Below, one piece after another: positions 27,460 to 36,629 of a stretch of 64,000 nt of DNA. A model generated the notes under the pieces. That model was not told the DNA's origin, searched no databases, and was given only the letters and a program-made list of their open reading frames with translations. The stretch is taken from assembly GCF_036997615.1 (NCBI RefSeq), contig NZ_JAWLQA010000011.1; one strand, 5' to 3'. Positions within the stretch are counted from its first letter, which is position 1. Each line of letters opens with the position of its first letter. Origin of the DNA: Brachyspira sp949287565. GTDB lineage: Bacteria; Spirochaetota; Brachyspiria; Brachyspirales; Brachyspiraceae. The position numbers and the translations under genes were made by a program.

Positions 27460-28893
27460 ATGAGAAAAACAAAAATAATAGCAACTTTAGGCCCAAGATG
27501 GTCTAGTGAAGATATGGTAAGAAAGATTATAGAAAATGGGGCTGATGTATGCAGGTTAAATTTTTCTTTTGGAACTTATGATGAGCATTTAGAAAGAATC
27601 AATATAATAAGAAAAGTTTCAAATGAGCTTAAAAAGCCAGTTGCAATATTAGCAGATTTACAAGGTCCTAAAATAAGAATAGGTAAATTAAAAGAGTCTA
27701 TTACTGTAAAAGAAGGTGATATAGTAAAACTCAGCGGATATAAAGAAACTAATGATGATAGTATTATACCAACAACACATTCTAATATTGCTCATGATGT
27801 TAAATCTGGTTCTATGCTTTTGATAGCTGATGGTACTATACAGCTTATAGTTGAATCTAGTGATGAGGCTTCTAAACTTGTTGTATGTAAGGTTATAACA
27901 GGAGGTACTATATTAAGCAGTAAAGGAATTAATCTTCCTGGAGCACATGTTACAACAGAGGTTCTAACAGAGAAAGATGTAAACGATGCTTTATTTGCTG
28001 CTAAGAATGGTGTTAATTATTTAGGAATGAGCTTTGTAAGAAAGGCTGAAGATGTTATCAGACTTAGAAAGATATTAGATGATAATAATCTTCAAGATGT
28101 AGGCATTGTTTCAAAGATAGAAAATACAGAATCTCTTGAGAATTTAGAAGAAATTATAAAGCATTCTGATGGTGTAATGGTAGCTAGAGGAGATTTAGGT
28201 GTTGAGATACCATTTGGAGAAGTACCTGTTTGGCAGAAAAAGATACTTAGAATGGCTAATGATATAGGAAAGATTACTATTATAGCAACTCAAATGCTGG
28301 AGAGTATGACTAAAAGCCCTGTGCCTTCAAGAGCTGAGGCAAGCGATGTTGCTAATGCTGTTTTAGATGGTACTGATGTTGTTATGATGTCTGCTGAAAC
28401 TGCTTCAGGAGATTATCCTATAGAGTCAGTTAAAGCTATGGTTTCAATAGTAGAGGCAGCTGAAAAATCTGTTATAAGATCTTCACATGAAAATATGTCT
28501 TATTTAGACAGAGGTGTTAATGATGCCCTTACTGACAGTGCTTCTTATTTATCATATTGTTTGGATAATAAAGTAATAATTGCTCTTTCAAGATCAGGAT
28601 ATACTGTTAAAAACTTATCAAAGAAAAGACCTAAGACTCCTATAGTTTTTATGTCTGCTGATACTGATTTATGCAACAGATTAGCTATATGTCATAATGT
28701 GTGTACTATACTCATGCCTGAAGATTTGAATTTCAGTGCTGGTATAAGTCATGGCGGTCAAATTGACATACTTGAAGATACATTAATAAAGCATAATTTA
28801 GCTAATCATGGTGATAAAGCTATACTTGTCAGCGGAAGTAAATGGCAGGGTAGATGGCAGGAAAACAGCGTACGTGTAGTTGTTGTGCACTAA
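27460..28893 (+). CDS. pyk: pyruvate kinase
   Basis: A 477-residue enzyme making pyruvate and ATP from phosphoenolpyruvate and ADP in glycolysis. Motifs include TKIIATLGPRW near the start, CRLNFSFGTYDEH, ILADLQGPKIRIG, the metal-binding GVMVARGDLGVEIPF and AEASDVANAVLDGTDVVMMS. The C-terminal regulatory domain ends the chain. AAAGGA lies 9 bases before the ATG at 27460; a frame from 27433 is longer but lacks a ribosome-binding site. The strong terminator at 28918 shows it is a single-gene unit. Confidence 0.96.
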   Translation: MRKTKIIATLGPRWSSEDMVRKIIENGADVCRLNFSFGTYDEHLERINIIRKVSNELKKPVAILADLQGPKIRIGKLKESITVKEGDIVKLSGYKETNDDSIIPTTHSNIAHDVKSGSMLLIADGTIQLIVESSDEASKLVVCKVITGGTILSSKGINLPGAHVTTEVLTEKDVNDALFAAKNGVNYLGMSFVRKAEDVIRLRKILDDNNLQDVGIVSKIENTESLENLEEIIKHSDGVMVARGDLGVEIPFGEVPVWQKKILRMANDIGKITIIATQMLESMTKSPVPSRAEASDVANAVLDGTDVVMMSAETASGDYPIESVKAMVSIVEAAEKSVIRSSHENMSYLDRGVNDALTDSASYLSYCLDNKVIIALSRSGYTVKNLSKKRPKTPIVFMSADTDLCNRLAICHNVCTILMPEDLNFSAGISHGGQIDILEDTLIKHNLANHGDKAILVSGSKWQGRWQENSVRVVVVH

Positions 28894-28917
28894 TTTATAT
28901 ATATAATATGGCTTTGA

Positions 28918-28953
28918 GGATTGCTATTTAATTATAGTAATCCTTTTATTTTT
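28918..28953 (+). terminator. pyruvate kinase terminator
   Basis: GGATTGCTAT (28918-28927) pairs with ATAGTAATCC (28934-28943) with one mismatch, followed by TTTTATTTTTT. Confidence 0.85.
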
Positions 28954-29411
28954 TATAAAATAAAATATATTTGTAATCCCCCCCTATAAGTTTTTTAATA
29001 ATATATGATATTTTTACTTTATATTTCTTTTTAATTTAGCTTTGTTTTTATAGATGCCCACCCAAGTTTTATAAAGAATTATTGCTATTATTTCCGCACG
29101 GTGAATAAAATTTATAATATAGTATAATATGAAATTGCAATTTAAATTATAAATATAGATTTGCTTACCGTGCGGTTAAATAAACAAAAAATATAATAAA
29201 AATTTGGGTGGGTATGCTTTTAAGAATTAAGTAAAAAAATTAATAAAAGCTTTTGTATGTAATTGAAATTAAAAGTTTAGAGGGTGGGATTTCAAAATTA
29301 GCTTTAAAAATCTATTTACATTCAACGCTCTTTATTATTTATAGATTTTTATTGAAATTCTAATTTAGTTTAATTATGAAATAAAGCACCCAGATTTATA
29401 ATGTAACTTCA
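28954..29411. other. non-coding spacer with nested inverted repeats
   Basis: No gene is seen in these 458 bases. The spacer contains a run of C (28979-28984) and the nested inverted repeat at 29057-29212 described separately. At 29306-29315 (AAAAATCTAT) there is a second perfect 10-bp inverted repeat with ATAGATTTTT at 29341-29350. The spacer separates convergent pyk and radA. Confidence 0.85.
29057..29212. repeat. nested inverted repeat, possible miniature element
   Basis: The outer arms CCCACCCAA (29057-29065) and TTGGGTGGG (29204-29212) are perfect complements. Inside them CCGCACGGT (29094-29102) pairs perfectly with ACCGTGCGG (29167-29175). Both arms stand out for G+C in an A+T-rich spacer. 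The layout resembles a miniature inverted-repeat element, but I see no target-site duplication. Confidence 0.6.
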
Positions 29412-30800
29412 TTAATTTCCAATCCCAAGCCTTTTTACAGCCTCTGAAATATGATCTATGCCTATGATTTTTATATCGCCTGGATTTTTAATTTCTTTTA
29501 CGGCCCTTTTAGATATGTATACTTCTTTAAGAGAGAATTTCTGCATCTCTTTTATTCTTCTTTCTATGAATCTAACCGGCCTTACTTCTCCTGAAAGTCC
29601 TAATTCTCCAATATAAGCTGTAGTTCTCTGAATTGATATTCCTGACATACTTGATGCTATTGCCATCGCTATTGCTAAATCGCTTGCAGTCTCTTTAACA
29701 TTAAGCCCATTAGCTACGTTTATGTATACATCTTGATTTGAAAGATTTAAATGTGCTCTTTTTTCTAGTATAGCTATTATAATAAGAAGTCTGTATTGAT
29801 CATAACCTATAGTAAGCCTTCTAGGATATCCGAATGCACTGCTACCAACTAATGCCTCTTGTTCTACGCAAAATACCCTGCTTCCCTCTATTACAGGAGT
29901 TATAACATTTCCTGCGAATACTGACTCATTAACACCTCTTGTAAATACTCTAGAAGGATCTTTTACTTCCATTAATCCTCTTTCCGCCATCTCAAATATA
30001 CCAACTTCATCAACAGCCCCATAACGATTTTTAACTGCTCTTAATATTCTGTATATGCCTTTATCATCGCCTTCAAAATATAATACGCAGTCCACGATAT
30101 GCTCTAATATTTTTGGACCTGCTATAGTGCCTTCTTTTGTAATATGACCTACTAAAAATATTGTTATGTTTTTTAATTTGGCAGTTTGCATCAAAGCCCA
30201 AGCACAGTTCTTTATTTGTGCCGGTGAACCTGCTATACTGTTTGTAGATGGACTGTATATTGTTTGTATTGAGTCTATTATAGCAAGCGATGGAGTATCA
30301 TCTAATAAAGTATTTATTATATTATCGCAATTTGATTCTGAAGATATTAAAAAGTCGGAGTCTTCTAATGTGAGTCTGTCTGCTCTTAATTTTATTTGTT
30401 CAAGAGATTCTTCACCTGTGAAATAATAAACTTTTTCATTTTTGGCAATATTAGATGCTGTTTGTAAGAGTAGGGTAGACTTACCGATTCCGGGTTCTCC
30501 GCCTATTAATATAACGCTTCCCTGTACTATTCCGCCGCCTAATACTCTATTAAGTTCATCTATATTAGTTGATATTCTGGTTCTATCATTAGTTTTTATT
30601 TTTTTTAACGGAGTTAATGAAGCTTTATCACTGGATGATGTTGAAGTTCTTTCTCTTATGGATTTATTAGTATCCTGAGAAGGTTCTGTGAAAGGTTTCA
30701 AACTATTCCAAGAACCGCATGAAGGACATTTGCCCATCCAATTAATAGTGCTTTCTCCGCAATTATCACATACAAATATAGTATTATTTTTCTTTGCCAT
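29412..30800 (-). CDS. radA: DNA repair protein RadA
   Basis: A 462-residue RecA-related ATPase that helps branch migration and processing of recombination intermediates. It opens with a C4 zinc finger (CDNCGES and CPSCGSW), has Walker A GEPGIGKST, the RadA-specific KNRYG motif (VKNRYGAVDEVGIFEM) and a C-terminal Lon-like protease-fold domain (VYINVANGLNVKETASDLAI...GLSGEVRPV). Length and motifs are complete. It lies 50 bp behind the GldG-like gene on the same strand and they may share a transcript by chance of order only. Confidence 0.97.
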   Translation of the reverse strand: MAKKNNTIFVCDNCGESTINWMGKCPSCGSWNSLKPFTEPSQDTNKSIRERTSTSSSDKASLTPLKKIKTNDRTRISTNIDELNRVLGGGIVQGSVILIGGEPGIGKSTLLLQTASNIAKNEKVYYFTGEESLEQIKLRADRLTLEDSDFLISSESNCDNIINTLLDDTPSLAIIDSIQTIYSPSTNSIAGSPAQIKNCAWALMQTAKLKNITIFLVGHITKEGTIAGPKILEHIVDCVLYFEGDDKGIYRILRAVKNRYGAVDEVGIFEMAERGLMEVKDPSRVFTRGVNESVFAGNVITPVIEGSRVFCVEQEALVGSSAFGYPRRLTIGYDQYRLLIIIAILEKRAHLNLSNQDVYINVANGLNVKETASDLAIAMAIASSMSGISIQRTTAYIGELGLSGEVRPVRFIERRIKEMQKFSLKEVYISKRAVKEIKNPGDIKIIGIDHISEAVKRLGIGN

Positions 30801-30849
30801 ATATTTTATTACTATATACTAATATTAATTTTTTATTAGTAACTTAAAA

Positions 30850-32892
30850 TTATTCCGCCTTGTTGTTAAACTTCTCAAATATATTCTGTCTTCTTTTCTT
30901 GTCGGAACTCCATAACATAAGTCCGAATACTATAACAGCAATAGGAAGCATAACTATATTTATTACTCTTACAAAAAGCTTAACAGTTTCAGGTACTTGA
31001 TAAGGTGGATTAAATACAGAGCCTTTCCTTCTTATGCTCATTAATCCGCTGTCGCCTGCCATATAATCAACTAAATTCATTAAGAAAATTTTATTTGCAG
31101 TATAAGCACTGTTTTTAGCCATTTCATAAGAACCTACAACTATAACTCTTCCGCTTGTAGTAGAATTAATTCTATTTATACCGCTATTAATATTGTTTTG
31201 GGCATTTGTTGATGAAGGTATATCTTTTCCAGCAAATGCACTATTCATTTTTCCTTCAAATGAAGCAGCCAAAAGCCTTTTTGATAATCTGCTTGCATCA
31301 TTAGGCATTCCTGTCATAGAAGAAGTAAAATTTTCTGTTTCTACCCAGCTTTTATCACTAGTATAAATTAAAGGAGTTACTTTTATATCAGTATTATTTG
31401 TATTAGTTATAATTTCTGATGATATAGGTGTGAGAAGTAAATTAATACTTTTAGTTATATCATTTTTAGCATTAATGTTTTCAGAGGCTATCAAAGGTAT
31501 ATAATACATTTTCTGTTCAGGCATACCCTGCTGTAATTGAGCCTTATATGCATTATCATCAAATATCATATTTTCTGCTACAGTGAATCCATAATTAGTG
31601 AGTATTTCATTAAGTCTGTTTGTAACAGGTATAAGTTTAGGGCCGTACATCTGAGCATTAGGATCATCTTGATTTATCTCTACACCATTAAGCATAAATA
31701 ATACAGGCTTTCCGCTCATAATAAACTGATCCAATTTATATAATTCATAGTCGCTGAATGCTGTTTTACTTCCTGCTATAATCAATGCATCTATACTTGA
31801 AGGTATATCATTTAATGAAATATCAACAGTTTCAAAATTATAATTGCCTTGTATTTCTGTTACATATTCGCTAACACTGTCATAAGCATCATTAGGATTT
31901 CCTCCGAATTGAGGCGGTATAGTTATATAATTAGCTTCTTCATGCCCCTGAACATATCCTATAGTTGCTTTAAGTCCAAGCATACTATCTATATTTTTTG
32001 ATATTTCATTTTTTATTTCATCAAAAGCTCCATACAATATATATGATGTTGAAAGCTGTCTTATATCATCTCCATTTTCTAAAACTAATGAAAAATAAGC
32101 ACTTCCTTTATTTGCTACAATATTTCCATTAGGGTCTTTTATATCGTCCCATTCAATTTTTTTAACATTAAGCTTTTTTAATAATTCTTCATTTTCAGCA
32201 GTAGGGTTAGACATATCTACATTTATAAATCTCACTTTATTCATTAAATCTTTATTAGCATCAGCAACAGCCTGCATAATAGAATCAGGTATAAGTTCCA
32301 TTGCTCCTATAGGAAGAAGATCGTATATTTCTTTTGATGATACATAATAAACATTCAAATTATTTTCTAATCTTGCTAATCTGTCATTTTTATCCATCAT
32401 CTTTCTTATTATGGTGTCTATATTATATTCTAAACCTTCAGTTGATTGTACGAATGGTATTGTTTCTATAGAATCACCGTATATGAAAGAAATACCCATA
32501 TATGCTACTTTAGTTTGAGTTTGATCCTTTTCTAATACGCTTATTTGAGTAGGGTTTATTCTGTACTGGCTAGCTAAATCTCCATGTTTTGATGCATCTA
32601 TTACTTCAAAGCTGATATTCTTTCCGCCTGCTGTTTTATATCCTTCAAATAAATCTTTTATATATTTCTCATAAGTAGAGAATGGGGGAGGAAGATTAGG
32701 TGTAACGAAAAATTTTACACTCATAGGTTCTTTTAAATTTTTAACTAGATTTTTACTTTCTTTACTCAAAGAATAAACTTTATCCTTGGTTAAATCTATC
32801 ATAGGAGTAAATTGATTAGCTATTGCATTTATTAGTATTATAATTACAACTATTAATGAAAATGTTATTATTCTGTCTTTTTTCTTTGTCAT
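30850..32892 (-). CDS. GldG-like ABC transporter auxiliary protein
   Basis: A 680-residue protein with one N-terminal membrane helix (FSLIVVIIILINAIANQFTP), a large extracytoplasmic region, and a C-terminal helix (VRVINIVMLPIAVIVFGLML). The start, 'TPMIDLTKDKVYSLSKESKN' with 'KEPMSVKFFVTPNLPPPFST', is characteristic of the GldG / ABC-type auxiliary family. Such proteins normally lie directly beside GldA, GldF and DUF4340 genes; here those are 17 kb away (10846-13585) and on the same strand, so the cluster is split. A role in the same transporter is inferred from the family. Confidence 0.82.
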   Translation of the reverse strand: MTKKKDRIITFSLIVVIIILINAIANQFTPMIDLTKDKVYSLSKESKNLVKNLKEPMSVKFFVTPNLPPPFSTYEKYIKDLFEGYKTAGGKNISFEVIDASKHGDLASQYRINPTQISVLEKDQTQTKVAYMGISFIYGDSIETIPFVQSTEGLEYNIDTIIRKMMDKNDRLARLENNLNVYYVSSKEIYDLLPIGAMELIPDSIMQAVADANKDLMNKVRFINVDMSNPTAENEELLKKLNVKKIEWDDIKDPNGNIVANKGSAYFSLVLENGDDIRQLSTSYILYGAFDEIKNEISKNIDSMLGLKATIGYVQGHEEANYITIPPQFGGNPNDAYDSVSEYVTEIQGNYNFETVDISLNDIPSSIDALIIAGSKTAFSDYELYKLDQFIMSGKPVLFMLNGVEINQDDPNAQMYGPKLIPVTNRLNEILTNYGFTVAENMIFDDNAYKAQLQQGMPEQKMYYIPLIASENINAKNDITKSINLLLTPISSEIITNTNNTDIKVTPLIYTSDKSWVETENFTSSMTGMPNDASRLSKRLLAASFEGKMNSAFAGKDIPSSTNAQNNINSGINRINSTTSGRVIVVGSYEMAKNSAYTANKIFLMNLVDYMAGDSGLMSIRRKGSVFNPPYQVPETVKLFVRVINIVMLPIAVIVFGLMLWSSDKKRRQNIFEKFNNKAE

Positions 32893-33053
32893 ATATTACC
32901 TGCATATAAAGATTGTATAGTATTCTGACTGCATTTATAAATCAGAAATAACGAAAATTTGCTATGTATTATATATTTAATAATGCTATTTGTCAAAATA
33001 TATAATTTATAAACCAAAAAAAATATTTTTTGTAATAATTTTTATATTATTAC

Positions 33054-33081
33054 TTGACATTTTTAGGTTCTGTGCTATAAT
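33054..33081 (+). promoter_or_regulatory. tRNA-Phe promoter
   Basis: TTGACA (33054-33059), 16 bases, TATAAT (33076-33081): full consensus boxes, 11 bases before the tRNA 5' end. Confidence 0.9.
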
Positions 33082-33092
33082 AATTTTCACTT

Positions 33093-33165
33093 GCCGAGTT
33101 AGCTCAGTAGGTAGAGCAAAGGACTGAAAATCCTTGTGTCTAGGGTTCGATTCCCTGACTCGGCA
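33093..33165 (+). tRNA. tRNA-Phe (anticodon GAA)
   Basis: 73 nt. The acceptor arm GCCGAGT pairs with ACTCGGC, the D-arm is GCTCAGTAGGTAGAGC, the anticodon arm AAGGACTGAAAATCCTT shows GAA, and the T-loop is TTCGATT. The discriminator is A at 33165; CCA is not encoded. The preceding promoter is consensus. Confidence 0.95.
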
Positions 33166-33262
33166 CATACTTTCCTTTTTTATCTAATCGCATTAAATCT
33201 AATTAAACACTATTTATAAAATAAATAACTTCTTATGAATTAAAATATTAATGGTGAAAAAT

Positions 33263-33976
33263 ATGGATATAGAAAAAGAAATGAGTAATTATATTAATCC
33301 TCTTTATGAAGACAATCATATAATAGTAGCAGTAAAGCCTCCTAATATACCAACTCAGGGAGATATAACAGGAGATGTTTCTTTTTTTGAGAATATAAAA
33401 GATTATATAAAAATTAAGTACAATAAAAAAGGTAATGTATTTTTAGGACTTGTACATAGATTGGATAGACCTGTATCAGGAGTAATAGTATTTGCAAAGA
33501 CTTCAAAGGCTGCTTCAAGATTAAGCGAGGCTATAAGAGATAGAAAATTTGAGAAGACTTATTATGCTGTTGTTAACGGCATACTTTTAGAAAAAGAAGC
33601 TAAACTTGAAAATTATCTTATAAAAAAAACAAATAAATTAGGTAATATAGCTCAGGTTGTTTTTGAAAACACAAAGAATGCTAAAATAGCCAAATTAAAA
33701 TATAATGTTATAAAAGAAGATGTAATAAAAAATCTTAGCTTATTAAAAATAGAATTAGAAACAGGCAGATTTCATCAAATAAGAGTGCAGCTTTCTAATA
33801 TAGGACATGTTATATATGGCGACAGAAAATATGGAAGTTATATAAAGTATGATAGAAATGATGTTCCTTTAGCTTTATTTGCTAAAAGTCTTAAATTTCC
33901 TCATCCTACAAAAGATGAAGAAATATATGTTGAAGCTGATTTGCCTTCATATAATCCTTGGAATATATTTAATTAG
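33263..33976 (+). CDS. RluA-family pseudouridine synthase
   Basis: A 237-residue enzyme converting uridines to pseudouridine in 23S rRNA or tRNA. The catalytic motif is GLVHRLDRPVSGVIVFAKT, with the active Asp in HRLD, followed by LETGRFHQIRVQLSNIGHVI and GDRKYG. There is no N-terminal S4 RNA-binding domain, so it resembles the single-domain members of the RluA family. I take the ATG at 33263, because GGTGA lies five bases before it; an ATG at 33251 is also possible. The target uridine cannot be told from sequence. It follows tRNA-Phe with about 100 bp between. Confidence 0.88.
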   Translation: MDIEKEMSNYINPLYEDNHIIVAVKPPNIPTQGDITGDVSFFENIKDYIKIKYNKKGNVFLGLVHRLDRPVSGVIVFAKTSKAASRLSEAIRDRKFEKTYYAVVNGILLEKEAKLENYLIKKTNKLGNIAQVVFENTKNAKIAKLKYNVIKEDVIKNLSLLKIELETGRFHQIRVQLSNIGHVIYGDRKYGSYIKYDRNDVPLALFAKSLKFPHPTKDEEIYVEADLPSYNPWNIFN

Positions 33977-34001
33977 TTATGAAAAAAAATAAAATTTGGG
34001 C

Positions 34002-34030
34002 TTGACAAAAAATTAATAATATAGTATTAT
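34002..34030 (+). promoter_or_regulatory. promoter for tRNA-Lys and tRNA-Glu
   Basis: TTGACA (34002-34007), 17 bases, TATTAT (34025-34030), 33 bases before tRNA-Lys. No other promoter is seen before tRNA-Glu, so the two are likely one transcript. Confidence 0.8.
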
Positions 34031-34062
34031 ATACAAACATTTGAATGAATGTGAAAACAAAC

Positions 34063-34135
34063 GGGCCAATAGCTCAGTCGGTAGAGCATCGCCCTTTTAA
34101 GGCGGTTGTCGAAGGTTCGAACCCTTCTTGGCTCA
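34063..34135 (+). tRNA. tRNA-Lys (anticodon TTT)
   Basis: 73 nt. Acceptor GGGCCAA pairs with TTGGCTC, the anticodon arm TCGCCCTTTTAAGGCGG shows TTT, and the T-loop is TTCGAAC. The discriminator is A at 34135; CCA is not encoded. Confidence 0.95.
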
Positions 34136-34161
34136 CATCAATCAAAAGTTCTTTAATATAT

Positions 34162-34235
34162 GCCGGTGTGGTGAAGAGGTTTAACACACAGGATTTTCAT
34201 TCCTGCACTCGCGGGTTCGAAACCCGTCACCGGTT
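34162..34235 (+). tRNA. tRNA-Glu (anticodon TTC)
   Basis: 74 nt. Acceptor GCCGGTG pairs with CACCGGT (one G-T pair), the anticodon arm CAGGATTTTCATTCCTG shows TTC, and the T-arm is GCGGG-TTCGAAA-CCCGT. By this fold the discriminator is T at 34235, which is unusual for tRNA-Glu; CCA is not encoded. A terminator follows within 10 bases. Confidence 0.9.
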
Positions 34236-34242
34236 CATTGTT

Positions 34243-34271
34243 GCCGTACTGATAATTAGTACGGCTTTTTT
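34243..34271 (+). terminator. terminator of the tRNA-Lys/Glu transcript
   Basis: GCCGTACT (34243-34250) pairs perfectly with AGTACGGC (34258-34265), followed by a run of T. Confidence 0.9.
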
Positions 34272-34680
34272 ATTATTGCTAGCTATAAACTTTTTATTTA
34301 TATGATAAAAAATCTGTTTTAAAATTTAATAACATAACCAATATTTTTATAATAAAATATTAAAGCAAGTAGTTTATATATAACTTTTTGAAATTTAATT
34401 ATATACAATTTATTAAATTTAAATATATTATATATCTGTTTTTGCAACTTTTGCCATGGGAAAAGTTGATATATTTTATTATTGATATAGTAATAAATCT
34501 TTGAAATATATATTACAACTAAAGTTATCAGCTATTTTTTATTAAGTTTATCACTAGCGATAATAAAAATGTTATAGAATATAAAATAAATAAAATACAA
34601 AAAGCGACAGGTGTGTAACTTAATAAATTAAGTTAAGCCTTTAGCAAACCAAGTACAGATGGGCGAGCATAACAATAATA
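34272..34680. other. non-coding spacer with two palindromes and a G+C island
   Basis: No gene. It holds an inverted repeat CAACTTTT (34445-34452) with AAAAGTTG (34461-34468) around CCATGG, and a perfect 8-bp hairpin TAACTTAA / TTAAGTTA (34616-34635). Bases about 34603-34673 are more G+C-rich than the rest and include GCGACAGG and GGGCGAGC; I cannot assign them to a known RNA. Confidence 0.75.
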
Positions 34681-34712
34681 AAAAAAGCAGAATATTTTTA
34701 ATATCCTGCTTT
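34681..34712 (-). terminator. terminator of the TPR gene
   Basis: On the minus strand AAAGCAG pairs with CTGCTTT (34684-34690 with 34706-34712) around an ATAT core, followed by TTTTTT. It lies just after the stop of the TPR gene. Confidence 0.8.
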
Positions 34713-34733
34713 ATTTGTTTATATTACTTAATA

Positions 34734-36629
34734 TTAATTATTATACATTAATTCTTTTTTAGTAAGTACCTGTCTTAAACCGTCTTTAGCCTGAGAATCT
34801 CCGCCATCATAACTTAAAGCATTTCTGTAACTTTCTTCAGCATTATCAAGTTCATTCATTCTATAATAGCATTTACCTAAAACTAAATTAATATCAAACA
34901 TATCTCTTTTTGTTGTAGCTAAATTTAAAGCCTCATTATAAGCATATATAGCCTCATTATACTGGAGTCTTCTATAAGAGAATGCTCCATAAAGCATATA
35001 ATTTTCTACACTAGGGGACATTTCTACTAATTGTCTGTAATAAGCAGAAGCATCATTATAAGATCGTATTTCTTCCATCATCGTTGCTAATGTTATCCAA
35101 GCATTTTCTCTTACTAAGATAGTATTATTATCATCATTAGCAGCTATAAGAAGAGATTCTTTTGCTTTCTCATAATCTTTTGTTTTATAATAAAGCATTC
35201 CAGCTCTGTATATACTTTCTCTATCCTTAGGATATTTAGAAAGTGTATAATTATAATAATTCAATGCCTCATTATTATTACCTATACTTTCATAGTAAAC
35301 AGCTAATGTTCTGCTAGGGAAAGCATTTCCTACATCCTCAGCAATAGATTCTTTTAATAATTTTATACCTTTATCTGAATTTCCATAATATAATTCTAAT
35401 TCGCCAAGTCTAGGCATAAATATAGCATTATTAGTTTCTATCTTATATATTTCCTGATAGTATCTTAAAGATGACATAAAATCTTTTTGTCTGTATGTTA
35501 TATCTCCAAGTCTTTCCAATGCTGTTTTATATAAATCATCTTTATTATTAGCCATTATGATTTTTTTATAATTTGCTTCTGCTTCTTTAAGCATACTTCC
35601 TTTATAATATGCATTAGCAAGCAAACCTGTAGCACCATAAGTATTGGTATAATCTTTCATCCTTACCAATCTTAAATAATATTTTACAGATCTATCATAA
35701 GCATTTTCTTTTTCGTACAATTCACCTAATGCAAGTATCGTATCAATATCATTAGGATTTTGTTCTAATATCTGCTCATATACTTTTTTTATACCGTCAT
35801 AGTCTTCAACCTGCTCATATATTTTTACAAGTCTTTTTATAGAGTCAGGTTTTGTATCTGAATTAACTAAACTTTTCAAATACATTTCTATAGCACTGTC
35901 CGTATCACCTGATATTACGTATATGTCGCCTAATATAGTAGCAGCTTTATCAGCATATTCTCCTTTGCTTCTTCTAACTAATTTAGTTAAAGTATCATAA
36001 GCAACACTTTGAAAACCTTCATTTAGTGCTATTAATCCTACATAAAATAAAGCTTCATCATTTTCTTCTAAAGTTAAAACTCTTTCATAATATCCCTTAG
36101 CCAATCTAGGTAAATCTCTTTCCATATAGAATCTTCCTAATGTAAGAAGGCTAGGTATATAATTGCTGTTTATTGATAATGAAGTTTCTAATGATACTAA
36201 AGCTTCATCATACATTTCTTTTTTTAGATATGATATTCCTAAATTATGTTTTAGCTGCTCATCTAAATACAATGAATTTGTCATAGTATTAAATATTTTT
36301 ATTGCATTATCATAATCTTTTGTTTCATTGTATATTTTTCCCAAAAGTATATTAGCTTCATATTCTTTTTTTGGATCTATGGTATTTCTTATTTCTTTTT
36401 TCAATATAGATTTAGCCTTATTATAATCTTTATTATTATAATATTCTTTAGCCAAGGTATAATCATCTACAATTTGAGAATTTAATTTTACTTTGCCTTG
36501 TATTATTGCTACATTTAATGATAATATAGCTATCAAACCTAAGGCTCCTATAGATAATATAAAAACTATCATCTGTATGTTTTTATATTTAGCCAATCTT
36601 TTATTGTATGTCTTTTTCTTGTATACCAT
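34734..36629 (-). CDS. membrane-anchored TPR protein
   Basis: A 631-residue protein with one N-terminal membrane helix (IQMIVFILSIGALGLIAILS) and a soluble part made of about 14 tetratricopeptide repeats, for example KEYEANILLGKIYNETKDYD and 'RRLQYNEAIYAYNEALNL'. The start ATG at 36629 has GGGA a few bases upstream and lies 29 bp inside the 3' end of nusB, so the two are co-translated. Its likely position is the periplasm, with the repeats as a binding platform. The partner is unknown. A terminator follows after about 20 bp. Confidence 0.85.
   Translation of the reverse strand: MVYKKKTYNKRLAKYKNIQMIVFILSIGALGLIAILSLNVAIIQGKVKLNSQIVDDYTLAKEYYNNKDYNKAKSILKKEIRNTIDPKKEYEANILLGKIYNETKDYDNAIKIFNTMTNSLYLDEQLKHNLGISYLKKEMYDEALVSLETSLSINSNYIPSLLTLGRFYMERDLPRLAKGYYERVLTLEENDEALFYVGLIALNEGFQSVAYDTLTKLVRRSKGEYADKAATILGDIYVISGDTDSAIEMYLKSLVNSDTKPDSIKRLVKIYEQVEDYDGIKKVYEQILEQNPNDIDTILALGELYEKENAYDRSVKYYLRLVRMKDYTNTYGATGLLANAYYKGSMLKEAEANYKKIIMANNKDDLYKTALERLGDITYRQKDFMSSLRYYQEIYKIETNNAIFMPRLGELELYYGNSDKGIKLLKESIAEDVGNAFPSRTLAVYYESIGNNNEALNYYNYTLSKYPKDRESIYRAGMLYYKTKDYEKAKESLLIAANDDNNTILVRENAWITLATMMEEIRSYNDASAYYRQLVEMSPSVENYMLYGAFSYRRLQYNEAIYAYNEALNLATTKRDMFDINLVLGKCYYRMNELDNAEESYRNALSYDGGDSQAKDGLRQVLTKKELMYNN

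Noticed and set aside
34603..34673. G+C-richer patch considered as SRP RNA or tmRNA
   Set aside because: None of the conserved cores of those RNAs is present; only palindromes are seen.
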